Below are positions 22,333 through 26,606 of a DNA stretch of 26,606 nucleotides, one piece after another. The DNA is taken from contig DDZS01000041.1 of the NCBI GenBank assembly GCA_002346425.1, forward strand, positions 16,896 to 43,501. The letters are read 5' to 3'. Position 1 is the first letter of the stretch, and each line of letters starts with the position of its first letter. The translations under genes and the position numbers were made by a program. Origin of the DNA: Alphaproteobacteria bacterium UBA3002 (lineage in GTDB: Bacteria > Pseudomonadota > Alphaproteobacteria > Rickettsiales > UBA3002). Below the pieces are notes generated by a model, which was not told the DNA's origin, did no database searches, and saw only the letters and a program-made list of their open reading frames with translations.

Positions 22333-23213
22333 CCATGCTAATCCTAGGGCGCGATGGGCAAATCGGGCGGGCGCTGTCGGCCATGCAACCCAAAGCATTA
22401 GCATGGGGACGAAATGATCTGGACTTGATGCAGGCAGAGACCATCTATCCGGCGCTGGAAAAAGCCGCGCCGTCTGTCATCATCAACGCCGCCGCGTATA
22501 CCGCAGTCGACAAAGCCGAAGACGAGTCGGACATCGCTCACGCTATCAACGCCACGGCCGTGGGGGAAATGGCGCGTTATGCTAAAGCCGCTGGGATTCC
22601 GCTGGTGCATTACTCAACCGATTATGTGTTCGACGGGACAGGTGAATCCCCCTGGCAGGAAAGCGATGCCACCGCGCCGCTTTCAGTCTATGGCACTACC
22701 AAACGCGCAGGCGAAGAGGCGATCGTCGCTTCCGGTTGCGATCACCTTATTTTGCGTACCTCTTGGGTTTACGACGCGGTGGGGAAAAACTTTTTCACTA
22801 CCATGCTACGCTTAGGCAAAGAACGTGAAGCGCTGAATATTGTGGCCGATCAGATTGGCGCACCGTCTTACGCGCCACATCTGGCGCAACACACGCTGCA
22901 CCTACTCGACATTGCGAAGACCCTTCCCGAATTCCCCTCGGGCATCTATCATTTTAGCCATTCTGGCTATACGAGCTGGAACGGCTTTGCGCTGGCGATT
23001 TTTGAGGGGTTGCGCGCGCAAGGTATCGCGCTGGCTATTCGCAAAGTGGATGCAATTCCAACATCGGAATATCCGACGCCCGCGACACGCCCACTCAATT
23101 CGCGATTAGATATGCGCAAGCTGGAGCAGGTGTTTGAACTGCGGATGCCGGAATGGCAGCAGGGGTTAACGGCGTGCCTCGCTGCGCATGGTAAACAGAA
23201 GGGGGCCGCATGA
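22329..23213 (+). CDS. rfbD: dTDP-4-dehydrorhamnose reductase
   Basis: 294 aa. Last enzyme of dTDP-L-rhamnose synthesis; it reduces dTDP-4-keto-L-rhamnose with NAD(P)H. Motifs are the nucleotide-binding GRDGQIGRAL (7-16), NAAAYTAVDKAE, STDYVFDG (96-103), and catalytic Tyr121-x3-Lys125 in SVYGTTKRAGE. Its ATG overlaps the rfbA stop (ATGA), and an in-frame ATG two codons on is an alternative. It overlaps rfbC by ATGA. Confidence 0.95.
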   Translation: MTMLILGRDGQIGRALSAMQPKALAWGRNDLDLMQAETIYPALEKAAPSVIINAAAYTAVDKAEDESDIAHAINATAVGEMARYAKAAGIPLVHYSTDYVFDGTGESPWQESDATAPLSVYGTTKRAGEEAIVASGCDHLILRTSWVYDAVGKNFFTTMLRLGKEREALNIVADQIGAPSYAPHLAQHTLHLLDIAKTLPEFPSGIYHFSHSGYTSWNGFALAIFEGLRAQGIALAIRKVDAIPTSEYPTPATRPLNSRLDMRKLEQVFELRMPEWQQGLTACLAAHGKQKGAA

Positions 23214-23764
23214 AACTGCATGATACCGCATTAGATGCTGTGAAGCTGATTGAGTTGCAGATTCATGGTGATGCGCGCGGGTTTTTCGTTGAGCGCTATC
23301 ATAAGGATAAATTGCGTGAGGCCGGGCTGGATGTCGATTTTGTGCAAGACAACCATTCACGCTCCGCCCCCGGCATTTTGCGCGGGCTGCATTATCAGCA
23401 CACGCCACCGCAAGGCAAGCTGGTCGGCGTCACCCGGGGTCGCGTGCTCGATGTCGCGGTCGATATTCGCATCGATTCACCGACGTTCGGACACTATGTG
23501 GCGGAAGAGCTTTCGGAGACCAATGGGCGCTTGCTCTGGGTGCCGGCAGGATTTGCGCATGGCTTCTGTGTATTGGGCGATGAACCGGCGGACATGCTCT
23601 ACAAAGTCTCCGGCTTATATAATGCAGACGGCGAGGGCGGGATTCGTTATGATGACCCGGAAATTGGCATCGCATGGCCAATAGATAACCCGCAAATTTC
23701 CGCGCGCGATGAAGGATTGATGAGTTTGGCGGAATATCGCGCCAACCCTGCGCCCTGGGCGTAA
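23210..23764 (+). CDS. rfbC: dTDP-4-dehydrorhamnose 3,5-epimerase
   Basis: 184 aa, the usual RmlC length. It epimerises C3 and C5 of dTDP-4-keto-6-deoxyglucose. The cupin core shows GDARGFFVERY, QDNHSRS, catalytic His61 in LRGLHYQ, WVPAGFAHGF (110-119) and Tyr131 in DMLYKVSG, then IRYDDPEIGIAWP. It completes the rfbBADC set in a single overlapping operon. The next gene, a glycosyltransferase, starts three bases after its stop. Confidence 0.96.
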   Translation: MKLHDTALDAVKLIELQIHGDARGFFVERYHKDKLREAGLDVDFVQDNHSRSAPGILRGLHYQHTPPQGKLVGVTRGRVLDVAVDIRIDSPTFGHYVAEELSETNGRLLWVPAGFAHGFCVLGDEPADMLYKVSGLYNADGEGGIRYDDPEIGIAWPIDNPQISARDEGLMSLAEYRANPAPWA

Positions 23765-23766
23765 TC

Positions 23767-24534
23767 ATGTATGATATCGCAGCGAGCATCGTCACCTATC
23801 ATCCGGATATGCCGCAACTGCAGGCGGCCGTTGCAAGTTTTGCTGAGCCAGAGCTTCAGCTACATCTGACGCTGGTCGATAACAGTTGCGATGCGACTGT
23901 TACTGATTCTCTGCGCCCGCTGACGCCAGACGTCATCGCCGCGCCGCGCAATGGCGGCTATGGCTATGGGCATAACCTCGCATTACACGCCATGCCGGAT
24001 AGCCGCTATTGGCTGGTGATGAATCCGGATGTCGAAATTCATCCCGGCACGTTGAAGGCGATGGTTGCGGCGATGGATGCCGATCCTTCGATCGTGCTGA
24101 TGGTGCCGAAGGTCCTGTTTCCCGATGGGCGGCTGCAACCGCTGAACAAACGGCTCCCGACCGTGTTTGATTTTTTTGTGCGTCGCTTTTTGCCTAAAGG
24201 CTGGTGCGAGCAACGCATGCGCCAATATGAAATGCGCGATGAGGGGTATGATGCTCCGACCGAAGTGCCGTTTTGCAGCGGTTGCTTCATGCTGTTTCGT
24301 CGCGAAGTCGCCGAGAAACTTGGCGGATTCGATGAGCGCTATTTTATGTATCTGGAAGATTGCGATATCACACGCCGGGCGGCACAATATGGCCGCTGCT
24401 TGTATATCCCATACGCCGTGATTACACATCACTGGCAGCGCGGGTCCCATAAAAGCTGGCGATTGATGCGGGTGATGCTGCACTCGATGTGGGTCTATTT
24501 CAATACCTGGGGGTGGCGATGGATGTCGTCGTAA
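23767..24534 (+). CDS. Family 2 glycosyltransferase, rhamnosyltransferase-like
   Basis: 255 aa, GT-A fold, inverting. It starts ASIVTYHPD, then LVDNS (36-40), RNGGYGYGHNLAL and the metal/donor motif MNPDVEI (85-91), and has the acceptor-side block CSGCFMLFRR ... LGGFDERYFMYLEDCD (170-200) typical of WbbL/RfbN-like rhamnosyltransferases. There is no transmembrane segment, so it probably acts at the cytosolic face of the membrane on a lipid-linked O-antigen or capsule intermediate. The rhamnose pathway directly upstream supports dTDP-L-rhamnose as donor; the acceptor cannot be told. Its end overlaps the next gene by 16 bases. Confidence 0.88.
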   Translation: MYDIAASIVTYHPDMPQLQAAVASFAEPELQLHLTLVDNSCDATVTDSLRPLTPDVIAAPRNGGYGYGHNLALHAMPDSRYWLVMNPDVEIHPGTLKAMVAAMDADPSIVLMVPKVLFPDGRLQPLNKRLPTVFDFFVRRFLPKGWCEQRMRQYEMRDEGYDAPTEVPFCSGCFMLFRREVAEKLGGFDERYFMYLEDCDITRRAAQYGRCLYIPYAVITHHWQRGSHKSWRLMRVMLHSMWVYFNTWGWRWMSS

Positions 24535-25478
24535 CCGGTGCCAGTGGCTTTGTCGGCTCGCATGCCTGCCGGTATCTGCACGCGGCGGGACATAGCGTCA
24601 CGGCGGTCATGCGCGACAGTAGCGTCGCCCCGGAACTACCGTGCCCTATCGCGCGGATCACGCGGCTGGATGCCGGAACCGACTGGTACGATATTCTCAA
24701 CGGCAAAGATGCGGTGTTGCATGCCGCGGCGCGCGTGCATGTGCTGGCCGATAACGAAGATAATACCCTGCGCGATTTTCGCCGGACCAATGCCAAAGCG
24801 ACCGAACATCTGGCGCGCATGGCAGCCAAGTGCGGGGTGAAACGGTTTGTGTTTGTCAGCACCATCGGGGTGCTTGGCAATTACAGTGTGGCGCCTTTTA
24901 CCGAAGAAAAAGCACCCATGCCCTGTAACGCCTATTCCATCTCCAAATGCGAAGCGGAAGAAGCGTTACGCAAGGTGGCGGAGGATACCGGTCTGGAAGT
25001 CGTTATTCTGCGTCCGCCGCTAGTCTACGGGCCTGGGGTAAAAGCGAATTTTTATAAACTTATGCGCGCGATTTACAAAGAAATCCCCTTGCCATTTGGC
25101 GTGGCGGAAAATGCGCGGCATTTCGTATCAATTACCAATTTTTGCTCTTTGATCACGCTCGCATTAACGCATCCCAAGGCGCGTGGGCATACCTATCTGG
25201 TGGCCGATACCGAAGCGATTTCGACGCATGATCTGATCCTGAGACTGGCAGACTATATGAATAAAAGGCCACGTCTGATTCCGGTGCCGTTGCTCCTGCT
25301 ACGATTGGGGGCGTTGCTATTAAAGAAAGAGCGCATGTTTTACAGCATTTGCAGTTCGCTACAAATCGACACGTCTAAAGCGCAGCGCGAACTTGGCTGG
25401 CAACCGGTGCAACCCCTAGAGGAAGGCTTGCAGGAAACCGTGCACTGGTTTATGGAGCAGCAGCAGGAGAAGTCATGA
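24519..25478 (+). CDS. NAD-dependent nucleotide-sugar epimerase/4-reductase (WbpV-like)
   Basis: 319 aa from the ATG at 24519. Extended short-chain dehydrogenase: TGASGFVGSHACRYL near the N-terminus, LHAAARVHV, VFVSTIGVLG, catalytic Tyr-x3-Lys in AYSISKCEAEEAL, LRPPLVYGPGVKANFY, and a C-terminal RLIPVPLLLLRLGALLLKK. The KANF...LPLPFG and ISTHDLI patterns resemble WbpV-type enzymes, which reduce a UDP-4-keto-6-deoxy-HexNAc to UDP-QuiNAc or FucNAc; a UDP-galactose 4-epimerase activity is the alternative. The start lies inside the glycosyltransferase gene, after a GGGGGTGG stretch; an in-frame extension to 24489 is less likely. The usual partner, a WbpL-type initiating transferase, is not in the window. 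Confidence 0.85.
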   Translation: MDVVVTGASGFVGSHACRYLHAAGHSVTAVMRDSSVAPELPCPIARITRLDAGTDWYDILNGKDAVLHAAARVHVLADNEDNTLRDFRRTNAKATEHLARMAAKCGVKRFVFVSTIGVLGNYSVAPFTEEKAPMPCNAYSISKCEAEEALRKVAEDTGLEVVILRPPLVYGPGVKANFYKLMRAIYKEIPLPFGVAENARHFVSITNFCSLITLALTHPKARGHTYLVADTEAISTHDLILRLADYMNKRPRLIPVPLLLLRLGALLLKKERMFYSICSSLQIDTSKAQRELGWQPVQPLEEGLQETVHWFMEQQQEKS

Positions 25479-26350
25479 GCCGCATCGCCTATGTCAACGG
25501 GCAGTATATCCCTTTAAACCGCGCGCAGGTTAGCTTGCAGGATCGCGGCTATCATTTTGCCGATGGCGTGTATGAAGTCATTGCGCTTTATCAGAACAAA
25601 CTGCTGGATGCGGAAGGCCATCTGGCGCGGTTGGAACGGTCCTGTGGGGAGTTGGCGATTGCCATGCCATGCAGCCGGAATGCGCTCATGGTGCATATCC
25701 GCGAGTTGATTCGCCGGAATCATGCGCAAAATGGCCTGATTTATATGCAAGTCACCCGGGGCGTCGCGCCGCGCAAACATTTGTGGAAAGGCGTGCTGAC
25801 CCCATCGTTTAGCATGGTCGTTTATCCGGCATTTTATCCAACAGAAACCGCATTGAATACGGGCGTTAAAGTGATCACCACTACCGACCAACGCTGGGGC
25901 CGCTGCGATATTAAAACCATTGGTTTGCTGCCTAACGTGCTGGCGAAACTGAAAGCGCAGGAAGCGGGCGTCTATGAAGCGTGGCAGATAAATACGAAAG
26001 GGGAGGTGACCGAAGGCTCCCTTTCCAATTCCTATATTGTGAAAGGGGATGTGATTTATACGCATCCGAAAGACAACCATATTTTGGGCGGGATCACGCG
26101 TGATACCACGCTGCGTCTCGCACAGGAGCGGCAGTTGCGCGTGGAAGAACGCGCTTTCTCGTTGGATGATATCCGCGAGGCGGATGAAGCCTTTTTGACC
26201 AGCGCGTCATCATTTGTCATGCCGGTGGTGCAGGTAGACGATATCCCAATAGGCGACGGCAAGGTTGGCAGCGTAACACGGAAACTGATAGAAGCCTATT
26301 ATGACGACATTGCATCTCAGCCCGCACTGCCGGGAACTGCCCTATCCTGA
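25475..26350 (+). CDS. dat: D-amino-acid transaminase (fold-type IV PLP enzyme)
   Basis: 291 aa. It interconverts D-alanine plus 2-oxoglutarate and pyruvate plus D-glutamate, supplying D-amino acids for the cell wall. Visible are AYVNGQYIPL, QDRGYHFADGVYEV, Schiff-base Lys147 in RCDIKTIGLLPNVLAK, Glu180 in EVTEGSLSN, and Arg100 with His102 in RGVAPRKH. The last two sit where D-alanine transaminase has its carboxylate trap (Arg98, His100), which favours it over branched-chain aminotransferase. It overlaps the epimerase stop by ATGA. An unusual passenger in a rhamnose operon, unless the polysaccharide carries a D-amino acid. Confidence 0.9.
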   Translation: MSRIAYVNGQYIPLNRAQVSLQDRGYHFADGVYEVIALYQNKLLDAEGHLARLERSCGELAIAMPCSRNALMVHIRELIRRNHAQNGLIYMQVTRGVAPRKHLWKGVLTPSFSMVVYPAFYPTETALNTGVKVITTTDQRWGRCDIKTIGLLPNVLAKLKAQEAGVYEAWQINTKGEVTEGSLSNSYIVKGDVIYTHPKDNHILGGITRDTTLRLAQERQLRVEERAFSLDDIREADEAFLTSASSFVMPVVQVDDIPIGDGKVGSVTRKLIEAYYDDIASQPALPGTALS

Positions 26351-26606
26351 CGCGATCTTATTCGACTGGGACAATACGCTGGTCGATAGCTGGCCGACGA
26401 TTCAGGAAGCGTTAAACCATTGTTTGGAAGCCATGGGCCATGCCCCATGGGATCGCGCACAGGTGATGGCCAATTCGCGCCTTTCCATGCGCGATGCCTT
26501 TCCGAAACTGTTCGGCGAGGATTGGGAAAAAGCCGCCAAGATTTTTCAGGAATATCACAGCGCGATTCATATCGAGCGCTTGAAAGCGCTACCGGAAGCA
26601 GAGGCT
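26301..26606 (+). CDS. HAD-superfamily hydrolase, phosphoglycolate-phosphatase-like (3' end missing)
   Basis: The first 102 residues of a HAD phosphatase; the gene runs off the right edge. Motif I is AILFDWDNTLVDSWPT, with the nucleophile Asp and the acid/base Asp two residues on, followed by the helical cap start (EALNHCLEAMG, SMRDAFPKLFG). FDWDNTLVDS-type proteins are often annotated as phosphoglycolate phosphatase in alphaproteobacteria; the substrate cannot be fixed here. The ATG at 26301 (MTTLHLSPHC) lies 50 bases inside the transaminase gene in another frame. No other ATG precedes motif I, so the long overlap seems real. Confidence 0.8.
   Translation, partial: MTTLHLSPHCRELPYPDAILFDWDNTLVDSWPTIQEALNHCLEAMGHAPWDRAQVMANSRLSMRDAFPKLFGEDWEKAAKIFQEYHSAIHIERLKALPEAEA

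Noticed and set aside
1..26606. Mobile elements, prophage genes, CRISPR repeats, tRNA or rRNA genes
   Set aside because: No transposase, integrase, regularly spaced repeat array or RNA-gene-like sequence was seen; composition appears even across the window.

Overview
The window reads as a chromosomal segment of a motile Gram-negative proteobacterium, most likely an alphaproteobacterium. This is inferred from the thioredoxin-reductase-like ferredoxin-NADP reductase, the CheD-containing chemotaxis operon and the FDWDNTLVDS-type HAD phosphatase; no rRNA or other phylogenetic marker is present. The segment is gene-dense: no gap between genes exceeds about 80 bases, so no stretch of 300 bases lacks a gene. 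I see no tRNA, rRNA, CRISPR array, insertion sequence or phage gene.

Layout, left to right. (1) Bases 1-4024 are housekeeping genes: a TauE/SafE-type transporter (cut by the left edge) and folD on the minus strand, divergent from an HD-domain protein related to the hydrolase half of RelA/SpoT. Convergent with that is a ferredoxin-NADP reductase, followed by a small unknown gene. (2) Bases 4081-9562 are a fatty-acid beta-oxidation block on the plus strand: an acyl-CoA ligase, a thiolase, a tiny exported cysteine-rich protein and a FadN-type multifunctional dehydrogenase/hydratase. The last three overlap by ATGA. (3) Bases 9640-11117 (plus) hold an Hpt protein and a receiver-PP2C (SpoIIE/RsbU-type) phosphatase. 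(4) Bases 20343-11110 (minus) are one chemotaxis operon: cheA-cheW-mcp-cheR-cheD-cheB-STAS-cheY-soluble MCP/CheZ-like-STAS. Most junctions are 4-base overlaps. Its last gene, a STAS protein, converges on and overlaps the PP2C gene. (5) Bases 20417-26606 (plus) are a surface-polysaccharide operon: rfbBADC (dTDP-L-rhamnose), a rhamnosyltransferase-like GT2, a nucleotide-sugar 4-reductase/epimerase, a D-amino-acid transaminase and a HAD phosphatase cut by the right edge.

The most unusual material lies at the 3' end of the chemotaxis operon. Where cheZ often follows cheY there is instead a soluble protein that joins an MCP-type signalling hairpin to a CheZ-like FQDxxxQ motif and an acidic tail ending DDIELF. 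CheD in the same operon ends DNIELF. No ordinary CheZ, CheC or FliY is visible here. Together with the adjacent Hpt, receiver-phosphatase and STAS genes, this suggests a phosphate-removal and partner-switching module attached to chemotaxis. The parts are seen in the sequence; the mechanism is inference.
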